64,000 nucleotides of DNA from Agarophyton chilense (taxonomy: Eukaryota; Rhodophyta; Florideophyceae; Gracilariales; Gracilariaceae). Below the pieces are notes generated by a model. That model did no database searches. It was given only the letters and a program-made list of their open reading frames with translations, and had not been told where the DNA came from. Position numbers and translations under genes: made by a program. Positions 21,801 to 30,925 of this stretch are shown here, in pieces. The stretch lies in the NCBI GenBank assembly GCA_030374765.1, contig JARGXX010000123.1, forward strand, positions 62,001 through 126,000, in the 5' to 3' direction. Every line of letters begins with the position of its first letter. Within the stretch, counting starts at the first letter, position 1.

Positions 21801-22173
21801 GGTGTTCAAGTCGATCTATCAAGGAACAATGGTGATGGTTTTCTCTGTGTATGTACTATGGGATGATGAGTACTTTACAACTCTTCATTTGAGCGCTATA
21901 TCATTTACTTCACTAATTTTAACAGAACTGCTTATGGTTGCGTTTGAGGTACACACGTGGCATTGGATGATGATCTTTGCAGAGATGTGCAGTCTAGCGT
22001 TTTACGGGGCTGCAATATTTATTCTGCAGGATACGTTTGATCAATCGTTGATCTTCAAGTGGGGTTTCGCAGGGCGAGTGATAGCAGTGACTCTGGTTTC
22101 GTGTCTGCCGGTGACGGTTGGGAAGTGGCTAAAGAGAAAATTTGCGCCCGCGCCATACTCTAAACTTGCGTGA
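18832..22173 (+). CDS. P4-ATPase phospholipid flippase, ATP9/Neo1 type
   Basis: A 1113-residue P-type ATPase that moves phospholipids to the cytosolic leaflet of Golgi and endosomal membranes. Motifs in order: N-terminal NRKYALLSFVPLVLYEQFRM with the first membrane pair, actuator DGET at 247-250 within RTDQLDGETDWKLRRAV, phosphorylation site DKTGTLTQNEM at Asp443, hinge VWMLTGDK, and GDGGNDVGMI at about 847. Several C-terminal membrane segments follow. The RTDQLDGETDWK and MSKEAFDDISRYQRD segments are typical of the ATP9/Neo1 subfamily, which works without a Cdc50 subunit. The first 50 residues are Pro/Ser-rich and unconserved. The ATG at 18832 is preceded by ACCC. No intron; the frame is intact to the end. 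Confidence 0.93.
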   Translation: MQQDELPLFTPSSPHPPPSSSLISRALHTLKPTWARRYLRFTASSPDPPTLAPRVVPLGTSSIAHGTVRAARWRRSAKVLPIPHTQPHNAVCNRKYALLSFVPLVLYEQFRMFYNLFFLLVACSQFIPALRVGFFWTYFGPLIFVLLVSMSKEAFDDISRYQRDNSLNQFPYTLLLRGESTNQSNAVRIASQDIRVGDVLLLETNDRVPADCVLLKAIPSEPANHKLNHTDAPDPTDTLFIRTDQLDGETDWKLRRAVAATQSVPRDEDILFSDCVIEAEAPKREIYDFVGTFVHPSGAKEPLSLENTLWANTVLASGRAVCVVVYNGNETRAMLNTSSPQSKVGKLDLEVNRTSKMLFMLLFSLSALLTGLRGFSGQWILYFFRYFLLLSAIIPISMRVNLDMAKIAYTTFIENDHSRMPGCTVRNSNLPEELGRIEYLLTDKTGTLTQNEMSFKKLHLGTILFARESLEDIYQYARSAFQQDRTLLDVYSSGSVPADNRSVQMTEDAVVTNSIARMNSRESTSSRRAQKQVQDALLAIALAHNVTPVEDGNERSLQAASPDEVALVKFAESVGVILKERSINRVVLKVPGDFELGYDILAEFPFTSEAKRMGVIVQNQQSKNITLYVKGADTVMSRKVRYNDWLDEECGNLAREGLRTLVYAKRDLSVTEYASFSERWQTARTSSLNRKESMAAVQSDVEHDMSLLALTGVEDKLQPNVRETLEKLRHAGIRVWMLTGDKVETATCIAISSRLAERSQGIFRVTGLKSRNEASRALSRFRRQAGSDVLVIDGSSLQILLDMFPEEFIELAATAPAAVACRCSPTQKAIVVELLQKQLDKRVAAIGDGGNDVGMIQQAHAGIGIPGKEGMQASLAADFSITSFCHLTRLLLWHGRNSYKRSARLAQFVIHRGLIISIIQTVYCALFFYAAVSVYSGWILVGYATVFTMFPVFSLILDEDVSEHAADTYPELYKDLQKGRSLNLKTFLIWVFKSIYQGTMVMVFSVYVLWDDEYFTTLHLSAISFTSLILTELLMVAFEVHTWHWMMIFAEMCSLAFYGAAIFILQDTFDQSLIFKWGFAGRVIAVTLVSCLPVTVGKWLKRKFAPAPYSKLA

Positions 22174-22342
22174 GAAAAGGGTGTGGTTTTTTGTTTGTTT
22201 TACTTAACTGGTGTATGTTTATGTATAGAAAGAAGCAAAGCGATCAGGTTAGAAAACAAAGCGAAGTTGGCGTGAGTGCTCCGTTATAAAGTTGGATTCA
22301 CGCGAGAGTATTTCATTTGTTTTTGCCCTGGCAATGTAGCAG

Positions 22343-23317
22343 TTAAGGAAGCCATCTGTCGATAGTAAGTTCGGTGACCTTGACGGCGGCAAACGTATCG
22401 GTAATAGAGGAGGCGTAATTTACTTGAGTTTCAGAGTGAATACAGGCGATGATTAGATTTTTGGCGACGTTCTTGATAAGTCGGAGACGGTTCTGCAAAG
22501 CGACCCAAGATGAGGCGATGGGTGATTGTTGAGCTTGGTCAGAGAAGTGAAGCACAACGCAATACGGGGCGTGAGTATGTGTATAGCTTTTGGTAGGATA
22601 CAACACCCAGTGGGCACCGTACTTCAAGGCTGACTTGGGCAGCCAGCCAGCAGCTCGGTAGCGGCAGTAGGCGACAAACATGAGCGGAAAGTTTTGGCAG
22701 CGAGAGCAGAATACACGCCAGACGTGATGGCGGTCCGTGAGAGGTTGTTTGGTGTGCATATCAAGTATGAGGATGTGATTGGTGACAAAGGCGGTATAAA
22801 AAGCTTCCACGAGCGAAAGCTGGAGATGTTCTACATGAGAACGGTCATGGTCTGTTGAAGTGGCCTGAAGCTGCAGCAACTGACGCATGGCACGCCCCCT
22901 CCAGTTTGCGTGTTGGGAATGAACAAGCGCATTGTAAGAGGGCGCCGAACGAGATAGGTTGGCCTTACCACAGGAGGTGCGTTGCCACGCGGCCGCGACG
23001 TAGGCATCCGAGCAAATCCATACGGAGCGATGCCTGAGGAGAGCCGGGATGGGATGCGGCACATGCGACGAAGCGGAATGATGCAGAGTTGAAAACGGAG
23101 CGGACACGTCGAAGGAACGGGGTACGGAAAGAGTGGCGGTGGCGGTGGCGGTGGAGCACGCTTGTCGGAGACGCGCTTCAAGATCGGGGCGCAAACCGGC
23201 GGACGAGAGCTGTCGGCGGTGCAGCTCGAGCCGGAGAGAGTGTATGGAGAGCGCGGAGAGAGGGAGCGGCTGATTGCGTGGAGGAGGGCGACGTCGCTTG
23301 CGCGGGCGCGGATCCAT
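22343..23317 (-). CDS. SEN2: tRNA-splicing endonuclease catalytic subunit Sen2 with N-terminal SAP-like motif
   Basis: A 324-residue Sen2-type subunit of the nuclear endonuclease that cuts introns from pre-tRNA. The C-terminal domain carries YRYRAAGWLPKSALKYGAHW and the catalytic triad: Tyr240 (in WVLYP), His249 (in THAPYCVVL) and Lys282 (in RLIKNVAKNLI). An unusual N-terminal segment at about residues 20-53 (LSALSIHSLRLELHRRQLSS, then GLRPDLEARLRQA) fits the SAP helix-turn-helix pattern, a nucleic-acid-binding motif not standard in Sen2. The frame is open upstream to a TTG at 23443. The ATG at 23317 starts a basic stretch (MDPRPRKRRR) that could be a nuclear localisation signal. The gene is convergent with the flippase gene and divergent from the ankyrin gene. 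Confidence 0.85.
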   Translation of the reverse strand: MDPRPRKRRRPPPRNQPLPLSALSIHSLRLELHRRQLSSAGLRPDLEARLRQACSTATATATLSVPRSFDVSAPFSTLHHSASSHVPHPIPALLRHRSVWICSDAYVAAAWQRTSCGKANLSRSAPSYNALVHSQHANWRGRAMRQLLQLQATSTDHDRSHVEHLQLSLVEAFYTAFVTNHILILDMHTKQPLTDRHHVWRVFCSRCQNFPLMFVAYCRYRAAGWLPKSALKYGAHWVLYPTKSYTHTHAPYCVVLHFSDQAQQSPIASSWVALQNRLRLIKNVAKNLIIACIHSETQVNYASSITDTFAAVKVTELTIDRWLP

Positions 23318-23944
23318 GCGGTCGGCGCGATGGTGCGTACTCGCAGGGGCGTCACCGTCGCGTGCTCCAGTGGCGGAGGGGCAACGTTCCTTTTCGTATC
23401 CACGAAGGGGTACCTTGGTGGCGTCGGGGCGCGTGGCCGACAAACGCGCACAACGTGCTCACGTGTGCACGTGTTCGCGTTGCATGGCGCGCACCGTGGC
23501 ACGTGCGCGCGTTCCAACGCGGTGATGCGAGCCGCCTTGGCGACAAGTCGTGAAAGGTTACCGTTGAAGATACACTTTATGCCAATGTATGTAGAGAACT
23601 TGCATGTACACAGTCCACCACCATTCCACACCCAACGCGCGCGAGCGCAAGCGCTGCTCAACGCTCCCAATCGCGTCCAGCTCTCCGCCGCTATGACGCC
23701 CCCCTCCCCCATTCGTTTAGGGCAACGAAGAACGCGCGTCCCGTCCCCCTCCCCTGCGCCATACCACCGCCTCCATCACGCAATTGGTGCTCCGCTTTCG
23801 CATCCCGCCATAAAATATCGCCCTCGCGTCTCGCCTTTGTGCCACGCCCTCGCGCCTCGCTCCTCACCTCACTCTCTCATTTTACCGCACTTTTGTGCTC
23901 TCGTCCTTCTCCGTCCGTCCTTCCTTCCCTTCCCATCCCTCACA
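23318..23944. other. Divergent promoter region SEN2/ankyrin gene
   Basis: About 630 bp. CACGTG boxes lie at 23459-23475. The plus-strand open frame crosses the whole region and part of SEN2, but only as an unbroken GC-rich frame. Codons before the ATG at 23945 show no conserved content. Confidence 0.35.
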
Positions 23945-25654
23945 ATGATGCTCTCATCAGGAGATGTTGCGCTGCGCATGGTGTCCGCCTGCAACGCCCA
24001 CGACTGGCACATCGCCGAGTCGCTACTCGATCTGTACGGCCCCGAGGCCGCCCACGTCCGCGGTATCGGCGAGTATGACTGCACCCCCCTGCACGCCGCC
24101 GCCGCCACCGGCCAACTGCCTCTTCTTCAGCAGCTATTGCGCGCCGGTGCCCACGTGGATGCCCCGGCCATGCACGCTTTCACCCCGCTCTTCATGGCCG
24201 TGCGCAACAATCGTCCGGCCGCCGCCGCCATTCTGCTTGCAGCTGGCGCCGATCCTGATGTCACTTGCGCCGCTACCTCCCCGTTGCTCATCGCGGCTGA
24301 TGCGGGATTTGCGCCCGTCGTCGCCGCCCTTCTCAGGGGCGGTGCTTCCACGTTTGTTGTCGATGAAAGGGGCGACACTGCCTTGCATTTGGCTTGTTCT
24401 AATGCGCACATCAACGTTGCGCAGATGCTTTTGGAAGCCGGCGCAGACCCTACCACCGCCAATGCAGTAGGCATTTCTCCGCTGCACATGGCAGAGGAAA
24501 GTGGAGATATTGAGCTTGCTGAGCTCATGCGTTCACCCAATACGGCGCTGGTTACCCAAAGTTCCTATGGGCGTGTTGTTCCATATCAGAGTGATATGTA
24601 TGCACTGGATTTAAGCAACCCCTCATACGCGCTTGATGTGTACCCTTCAATGGACAAGATGCGCCACGGCTATGGCCCGTATGCACTGGATACGTTTTCT
24701 TCACGCCATGCAATGGGCCCGTATGCACTGGATATGTATTCCTCACGTCATGCAATGGGCCCGTATTCTTCCTACTACTCGTCTGCATATGGTCCGTATG
24801 CAATGGACTCGTACTCCCGTTATGCGATGGATCGATACGGTCTGGACCGACACACTCCATTTGATCTCTCTGGATATGATCGCTTTGGTGTAGATCGCTA
24901 CAGCTCCGTGTTTGGGCGCTATGGCCTCATGGACACGTATGGTTCGCCGTACTCTAGGTACGGGCGTTCGCGCTATGGACGCCACATGGATAAGTTCTCG
25001 CGCTATGGCGGACACATGTCATCGTCCTATTCCAGGTATGGCATGCCGTTTGGATACTCTTCTTCCAGGTATAATCGTTATGGCTCTCGTCATGGCGGCG
25101 GCTTTGGAAGGTACTCCATGTACGACAGAATGGGATATGGATATGATGTGGACGGGTTCGGCGCTTATGGGTCTCGTTCTCTCAGCCCATCTCGGTCGGA
25201 CTGGAGTGAAGACTGGTATTCGCCCAATTATGGAGGCTACGATGACGACTACTACGCGCGAGCCAACATGTCGCCGTACGGCTCGTCTCGGTATGGGGGG
25301 GCGTACGGGGGAGCGTACGGGGGAGCGTATGGATATCGTGGACGGAACAGACTCTCTTCGCGTGAGCGTTACCGCATGCGAGGATATCGCAGTGAGGACA
25401 TTGCCGAAATGATTAGCGGTTTTGTTGGACGTAGCATGTCGTACTCGGAACGCAGCCGTTTCATGAGCCGCGTGGCCAGGAACTCGCATCGTTACCGTGT
25501 GTCTGGTAGTACGTTGCTGTCGGAGCGTTATGGAGCTGAAACTCTGGCTCGCATGCTTGTGACGGACTCTAGCGGGCATGCGCGTAGTGATGAATTGTGG
25601 GCCACAGCAGAGTTTATCCGCAGTTTCAGGGACGGCGGCAGCTATGCTTACTGA
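23945..25654 (+). CDS. Ankyrin-repeat protein with Tyr/Ser/Gly/Arg-rich tail
   Basis: A 569-residue protein. Residues about 20-195 form five ankyrin repeats (for example CTPLHAAAATGQLPLLQQLL, AFTPLFMAVRNNRPAAAAIL, GDTALHLACSNAHINVAQML and ISPLHMAEESGDIELAELM), which bind protein partners. Residues about 205-475 are low complexity, dominated by Tyr, Ser, Gly, Arg and Met. They include near-exact repeats of GPYALDxxSSRHAM encoded at 24676-24770 and GAYG repeats at 25299-25330. Such tails resemble prion-like or phase-separating sequences. The last 90 residues (from YRSEDIAEMISGFVGRSMSY) look like a separate helical domain I do not recognise. The start is one of two adjacent ATGs at 23945 and 23948. 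The much longer upstream frame begins at a non-ATG codon antisense to SEN2 and is excluded. Confidence 0.75.
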   Translation: MMLSSGDVALRMVSACNAHDWHIAESLLDLYGPEAAHVRGIGEYDCTPLHAAAATGQLPLLQQLLRAGAHVDAPAMHAFTPLFMAVRNNRPAAAAILLAAGADPDVTCAATSPLLIAADAGFAPVVAALLRGGASTFVVDERGDTALHLACSNAHINVAQMLLEAGADPTTANAVGISPLHMAEESGDIELAELMRSPNTALVTQSSYGRVVPYQSDMYALDLSNPSYALDVYPSMDKMRHGYGPYALDTFSSRHAMGPYALDMYSSRHAMGPYSSYYSSAYGPYAMDSYSRYAMDRYGLDRHTPFDLSGYDRFGVDRYSSVFGRYGLMDTYGSPYSRYGRSRYGRHMDKFSRYGGHMSSSYSRYGMPFGYSSSRYNRYGSRHGGGFGRYSMYDRMGYGYDVDGFGAYGSRSLSPSRSDWSEDWYSPNYGGYDDDYYARANMSPYGSSRYGGAYGGAYGGAYGYRGRNRLSSRERYRMRGYRSEDIAEMISGFVGRSMSYSERSRFMSRVARNSHRYRVSGSTLLSERYGAETLARMLVTDSSGHARSDELWATAEFIRSFRDGGSYAY

Positions 25655-26470
25655 GAGGCTATCGATGCTTGGTTGCGCGACCTTACGTGTTGAGGTGGCA
25701 AATGGGTGTAACAGCAACGCAACGGTGGTGTTTGTTGGGGTTGTTGTTGTGGTGCGTGACCGGCACTTGTTGCGGTTGATGAGGGATATTGTTTGTTGGC
25801 TATGGTGGTGTTGTTGTTCTTGTATTATGTATGTGTGTGTGCTTATTGTGTGTGAGTTGGCTTTGAATGATACCAATGGTGAAGTATGAGGAACATTGGT
25901 ATATGTGAAGGGGTTGTGTACTGAATTGTTTGCTCAGTGAGAGCGTTGGGTAAAAAAACTGCAATGCAGTGACGCGCTGTAAGGTGTAAAGTTTTATTGA
26001 CACTGGCGCTAGAAGGCGCAAGAAGGCGCAAGAAAGTGGTAGAAGAATGTGCTAAGTTACACGCTGTTGTCTGGCTACGTGTAGTGTGGCTTTGGCATGA
26101 CATGACGCATACATGTTGGCACACACACAGTGGGAGCGACACGTGTAACAACTGGTGCGTTGGTGGGGTTGTTTTATCAAGTATACACACTTGATGCGCA
26201 TTGAAAGAGATGTACCATGTTTGACTGGGTATGCAAGGGAGCACAAAACAAGAAGTGCCACCACCAAGTTGGGGTGGCAAAAAGGGCGCAGGCGTTGTAT
26301 CCTCGTGGACGACATGCACAGTTGCAAGGAGCACCTGTCACACGAATCGGCACCGACGTGTCAAAAGCAAGCGGAGCATGCTATGCACAGAACAGCTCGC
26401 ATACACGCGTGCGCTGTCACGCGTGACATGCTATCCAAAAAAGGGGTAAAGCCTGCTTCGCACTCGCCTT
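25655..26470. other. Intergenic region between ankyrin gene and tRNA
   Basis: About 800 bp, T/G-rich just after the ankyrin stop codon. A run of near-repeats of GGCGCTAGAA/GGCGCAAGAA lies at 26005-26034. No gene is supported. It may contain the ankyrin 3' UTR. Confidence 0.3.
26437..26442 (-). terminator. RNA polymerase III terminator for tRNA-Lys
   Basis: A T6 run on the minus strand, 28 nt beyond the tRNA 3' end, fits a Pol III terminator. Confidence 0.7.
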
Positions 26471-26543
26471 CACCTCCCGCGGGGCTCGAACCCGCGACCA
26501 ACAGATTAAGAGTCTGTCGCTCTACCGACTGAGCTAGGGAGGC
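26471..26543 (-). tRNA. trnK-CTT: tRNA-Lys (anticodon CTT)
   Basis: A 73-nt intronless tRNA on the minus strand. The acceptor stem is GCCTCCC with GGGAGGT (first pair G-U). A-box-like TAGCTCAGTCGGTAGAGC gives the D arm. The anticodon arm GACAGACTCTTAATCTGTT places CTT in the loop. The T arm is GCGGGTTCGAGCCCCGC, with discriminator G. The D and T arms hold the internal A and B boxes used by RNA polymerase III. A T6 terminator follows 28 nt downstream. There is no encoded CCA, as expected for a nuclear gene. Confidence 0.95.
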
Positions 26544-26818
26544 TTGACGCTTGCGTGTGCCCCGGGTGGATTGCATTGTGGTTCATAGATCGAAGGCCCA
26601 CCCCCAGGGGGTCACAGCCAACCACACGGTGCCAAGTGGCCGCGCTGCCGTCCGTCACCTGCGCTGATCGCTCCCTGTCGCGCACCTCGAGCGCATCCAT
26701 GCCATTGCGCACCCACGCGCCCGCCAACCTTTGCCGACGACGCCCGCCCTCACCCGTCCGTACCACCACCATACGGTCACCACCATACGGTCACCACCTC
26801 ACCATCTCCTCCGCCGCA

Positions 26819-27358
26819 ATGCACCCCTCCTTCATCACCTCCCCCGCGCGCCACTCCGCCTTCGCCCTCCCCGCACCCCTCGCCCACACCCACGCCTTCA
26901 CCGTCGCCCGTTCCGTCAGACCCCCAACAACCCGTCTCAACTTGCGCCGCCGCGCAGCATGTTTGCCGCTCGCCACGCCCCGCATGAGCGACGTCGATAA
27001 CAAATCTGCCCCGGAAGACGACGTCGAAGCCGCCGCCGAGCCGCTACAGACGCCCGAGCTGCCCGACGCCGCCGCTACCGACACCAACACGTCCGCCGCA
27101 GACATTCTCAAGTCGCTTCGCGAGGACTCTGCCGCAGACACCGCCAATTCCTCCCCCGACGACCCCCCGCGCTCCATGCTGGGCGTCTACCGAGATGTCG
27201 ACGGCCGCAGCAACGTCTGGGCCGTCGAGCCCGTTGAGAAAGAGGACACGCGTCCGCAAATTAGCAAGATCACCTTGCTTGCTGCCGCCGCCGCGTTCAT
27301 CATTCTCGCCTTGCTCGTTCTGCCGCTGCTGCCGTTGACCAACCCGGACCAATTGTAG
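26819..27358 (+). CDS. Small single-pass membrane protein, possibly organelle-targeted
   Basis: A 179-residue protein of unknown function. The N-terminal 55 residues are rich in Ala, Pro, Arg, His and Ser with no acidic residue until MSDVD, the composition of a plastid or mitochondrial transit peptide. An acidic Ala-rich middle contains LKSLREDSAAD. PRSMLGVYRDVDGRSNVWAV follows. One membrane segment sits near the C-terminus (ITLLAAAAAFIILALLVLPL). The next ATG (26984, MSDVDNKS) is an alternative start without the transit peptide, which would make a tail-anchored protein. Confidence 0.6.
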   Translation: MHPSFITSPARHSAFALPAPLAHTHAFTVARSVRPPTTRLNLRRRAACLPLATPRMSDVDNKSAPEDDVEAAAEPLQTPELPDAAATDTNTSAADILKSLREDSAADTANSSPDDPPRSMLGVYRDVDGRSNVWAVEPVEKEDTRPQISKITLLAAAAAFIILALLVLPLLPLTNPDQL

Positions 27359-27513
27359 ATAGTTGCTGCTGCCAACTACTTTTTTTTTTGCCTTGAACAA
27401 CGTTGTGTAAATCTCATTTTCATTTTTCTTGTTTTGCAGCAGCGATGGTGTTTTACCTTTTCTTCATAAGCTTGCGAGTTATGGGTTCTAGCATATCAGC
27501 AACTAGCCATAAT

Positions 27514-27515
<2 letters not shown>

Positions 27516-27552
<37 letters not shown>
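27516..27552. repeat. 37-nt poly-T tract
   Basis: An unbroken run of 37 T followed by CTTTCTTTCTTT. It lies between the convergent membrane-protein and PH-domain genes. No other feature is seen in this 460-bp gap except a short repeat of AGCAATTGCT at 27729-27753. Confidence 0.9.
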
Positions 27553-27820
27553 CTTTCTTTCTTTCCTATCGCTGCCCAACGTGTTTTTCCACCTCACTTC
27601 CTCAAAAAGCTTCATCTCCGACAACACACGTTCATTCACCTCCACGAAAAGAAAACACAAAACGAACACAAACACAGCACACATGCTCAAACAGACAGAC
27701 AGCGTACAAACGTAAAGGGTTAAAAGGTTTAGCAATTGCTAGCAATTGCTAGCAATCCCTTTCCTCTCTTCGTCGCGAGACACACACCAAAATTATAAAA
27801 ACACTAAAGCCTCTCATCAC

Positions 27821-29899
27821 TCAAGTTCGTTTCCGGAAAGCCATGGAACGCCCCTTGGTGGAATGTAACAGTCGTCCAGCATCCTTTCTGGCCGCGTCCT
27901 TCAACTCCCTGATCCAGTTTCTGCGGATTTCGTCCGTCTCCGCCGCGAAAAAGTACTCCTTGGACTCGGTGCGAAGCACGAACATAAAGCGCTCCTGCCC
28001 GCCGATTTCGAGCTTTTCGCGCAGCGCCTTGCACAGCGAGTTGGCCAATACCACGATCTGGCTTCTGGTGCTGATCACGCGGCCGCCGGAGTCGTAGCTG
28101 AACAGGCAAATGGCCCTGCCGAAGAACGGGTGCGACACAATGCTGGCGTAGCGTCTTCTCCACCGCTTCCACAGCATTCCCTTGCGCACCCACATGTCAC
28201 CCTCAATCTCCTCCACCACGCGCCCGCCGCTGCCGCTGGTGTCAATGGTGGAAGGCGGCCCCAGTTGCGCCGCCGCCGTGTCGGCGAGAGCATTTCCGAC
28301 CGACATGCCGCCCTGCTTCATGTTGCCGCGCCGTCTGTTGGGCGACACTGTGACGGCGGACTTGGCGCGCGGTTCGCCGCGCGTCTCAGCAACGCGTTGC
28401 GGCATGGCGTCGACGCGCGTATCAGCGCCCACGTCCATCTCGGACGGTCCGAAGCGACGTGACACCTTGAGACTGTATCGATGCATGTCGCGAGCGGCGG
28501 CATGCGACTGTGGTCGCGACAGCATATCCTCCGGTGCGTCAAAGTACAGTCTGGCCGGGCTGGCCGCGGTGCGTTCGCGCCCAAGACGCACCGGGGAGGG
28601 AGTGGTGCTTGGGGAAGCGTCCACACGCAGCGGTTCCAACGGCGGCGGCGGCGGAGTGGGCACCAACGCCGTTATGGAGCTGCGCGGCGGCGACGTGGTG
28701 GACACGGAGCGGTGGTGACGACGCGAGGCGCGCGGCGGCGTGACCATGGCCGAAACGTTGGGGTTGTGATTCTCATCGGCGAGACGCGTGTGTGCGAGTT
28801 GGTGTTCATGCTCGTACATGGAGCCCATGGTTTGGGTACGGCCGAGGCGGGCAGCGGACTTGGCGCGGCGCGACAGCGGCTTGTTCTCCAGCGCCTGTAA
28901 ACGGCTCTTCATGAGCTCAAAGTGGGAAACGTAGCTGGGAGTGGTGGTGGAACGACCGGTGACGCGCACAATGCTAACGCTGTTGTTGGCCAGAATGGAG
29001 GCCGGGATGGGCGGGGCGTTGGCGGAGCATTTTGCGTCCGGCGAAACGGTGGATGAGGTGAAGGGGAGCGGGGTGTGCGAATGGGTGGACGCGGAGGAGG
29101 AGGCAGCGGCAGCGGCAGCGGCAGCGGCGGCGGCGGTAGCGTAAGACGGCTGCAGGACGGCGGCGTTGGTCGGAGCAGCGGCGGCGGCGGCGGCGGCGGC
29201 CTTGGCGCGGTGCAGGCGCATGAGCTCGAGCTTGAGAGCGTTGATGTCGCTCTGCATGAGCTGTAAAGTTTCTTCTGAGCTGAGGTTGTTGGTGACGGAT
29301 GGATTTGATGACGGCAGGACGGCGACGGTGTGGGAGTGTGCAGCAGCAGCATCAGCAACAGCGGCAGCAGCAGCATCGGCAGCATGAGCGGAAGCACTGG
29401 CGACTGTGGCATCAGCGGCGGCGGCGGCAACGGCGGCTGCGCGCTTGATCTCCTCGTGGTTGACGGCGGTCTGCAGACGCTCAATGCCGTGAGCAAGTTC
29501 GATGGTGTTCTGTCCGCAGGCAGACATGGTGAGGTTGGGGTTTCTGCGCTCCAGGGTGGACACGAAGAGCTCGCCTTCGGTGGCAAAGAGCGAGCGGATG
29601 TGGTCCATCTTGAGCTTGAAGGTGCGCTTGTGGGCGTGGTAGGCCGGATCGTCGTGCGATTGGAAGGTGTCCAAGTGGTGCTTGAGGTCGCGCGCGGCGA
29701 GAATCTGGTGCTGGAAGCGGTGTAGAAAGGCGTCTAGCTGCGAGTCGAAGGCACGGTCGACGGGGGGTTGGGCGGCGGGTGCGGGCTTGGGCGGGGCTCG
29801 CGGGCTGGCAGAAGCGGAGGAGAGGGTGGAGGAGGCGCGGGCCATCTCATCCGCCCATTGCTTGGGGAAGGGGGGGTCGTGCGGAGGCAGCGCGGGCAT
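27821..29899 (-). CDS. PH-domain protein with coiled, Ala-rich N-terminal half
   Basis: A 692-residue protein. A pleckstrin homology domain sits near the C-terminus at about 575-680: GDMWVRKGMLWKRWRRRYAS, then ERFMFVLRTESKEYFFAAET and the family's terminal helix with its conserved Trp (IRRNWIRELKDAARK). Such domains bind phosphoinositides or protein partners at membranes. The N-terminal part has a helical stretch at about 45-140 (FDSQLDAFLHRFQHQILAAR, HIRSLFATEGELFVSTLE) and a long Ala-rich region broken by a short coiled coil (LMQSDINALKLELMRLHRAK). The middle is Ser/Pro/Arg-rich. The ATG at 29899 (MPALPPHDPP) is preferred to the open frame further upstream, which lies in a G-rich repeat. 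The exact role is unknown. Confidence 0.75.
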   Translation of the reverse strand: MPALPPHDPPFPKQWADEMARASSTLSSASASPRAPPKPAPAAQPPVDRAFDSQLDAFLHRFQHQILAARDLKHHLDTFQSHDDPAYHAHKRTFKLKMDHIRSLFATEGELFVSTLERRNPNLTMSACGQNTIELAHGIERLQTAVNHEEIKRAAAVAAAAADATVASASAHAADAAAAAVADAAAAHSHTVAVLPSSNPSVTNNLSSEETLQLMQSDINALKLELMRLHRAKAAAAAAAAAPTNAAVLQPSYATAAAAAAAAAAASSSASTHSHTPLPFTSSTVSPDAKCSANAPPIPASILANNSVSIVRVTGRSTTTPSYVSHFELMKSRLQALENKPLSRRAKSAARLGRTQTMGSMYEHEHQLAHTRLADENHNPNVSAMVTPPRASRRHHRSVSTTSPPRSSITALVPTPPPPPLEPLRVDASPSTTPSPVRLGRERTAASPARLYFDAPEDMLSRPQSHAAARDMHRYSLKVSRRFGPSEMDVGADTRVDAMPQRVAETRGEPRAKSAVTVSPNRRRGNMKQGGMSVGNALADTAAAQLGPPSTIDTSGSGGRVVEEIEGDMWVRKGMLWKRWRRRYASIVSHPFFGRAICLFSYDSGGRVISTRSQIVVLANSLCKALREKLEIGGQERFMFVLRTESKEYFFAAETDEIRRNWIRELKDAARKDAGRLLHSTKGRSMAFRKRT

Positions 29900-30514
29900 G
29901 TTTTGGGGAGAGAGAGGGGAAGGGGGGGGGGGGGGGGAGAGAAAGAGAGAGATGGAGGGTCGAGACTGCAGAGAGAGGGGAGCGGAGACGAGACAAGACA
30001 TGTGATATGACATAGCAAGAACGTAATGATCGGCACAGGCGCACAAAGGTGGTGGTACGAAATTCAAACGTTCAAACGCGAGAAAAATTTAAAAAAACGC
30101 AAACACACAGCCGCAGCGCATCCATTGGATGTTTCCAAAGCGGGCGGACGGCCATCACGCGCAGTGACAAGGAGGTGACGAGCATGGTGACAGGCGCGTG
30201 ACCTGGCAGCGGGCAGGGCGTGACGGGAGACGACGCGTGGCGAAATGACAAATGTGGGGGGGGTGTGACACGGGCGTGTACACGACGGGACGCGCGCGCG
30301 TTTGGCAGCGCTGCACGTTTCGCAGCGCTGCATCGCATGCTGGCGCGGAGAGCGCGAGCTGCGTGCCAGCGCGGTGCCCACGGCTCTCCGCCTGCTGCTG
30401 CTGCTGCTGCTGTTGCTGCTGCTGACGTTTTGCCGAGTCGCTGTGCTACCCGCTGCCGTTGCCATTTAAGGCGCTGAGCGCGGCGGCGAGTGTGCGCTTT
30501 GCTTGCGTCTTCTC

Positions 30515-30547
<33 letters not shown>

Positions 30548-30893
30548 GCCGCACTGCCTGCCGCTGTCCGCTGTCTGCTTCTGCTTCTTCTCTCGCTCTC
30601 GCTTCTGCCGTCATGCCGTGGAGCTCACCGCGTACGCCGCCCGGTCGGGGCACGCACGCAGGCGCACGACCGCCGCGACCGCCGCGACCGCCGCGCCCGC
30701 CATCGCCACCAACCGTGCCGCCGCTGTCCACGTCGCTGCCGCCATCCATCGCATCGGGCTCAAGCTCAGCATTGCTAAGCGCAGCACACGGCACAGCGCA
30801 CTCGCTATCGTCATCGTCCAAGCGCAAGAGAAAGCGCAAACCATCGTCAAAACACGCCCATGCGCACGCGCCGCCGCGCCCGTGGTAACCCAC

Positions 30894-30925
<32 letters not shown>

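Noticed and set aside
23162-23944. N-terminal extension of the ankyrin protein antisense to SEN2
   Set aside because: It starts at a non-ATG codon, is Arg/Ala-rich and overlaps the conserved SEN2 gene; the ATG at 23945 opens directly into the ankyrin part.
24127-25412. Long antisense and alternate-frame ORFs over the ankyrin gene
   Set aside because: Shadows of a GC-rich repetitive coding region.
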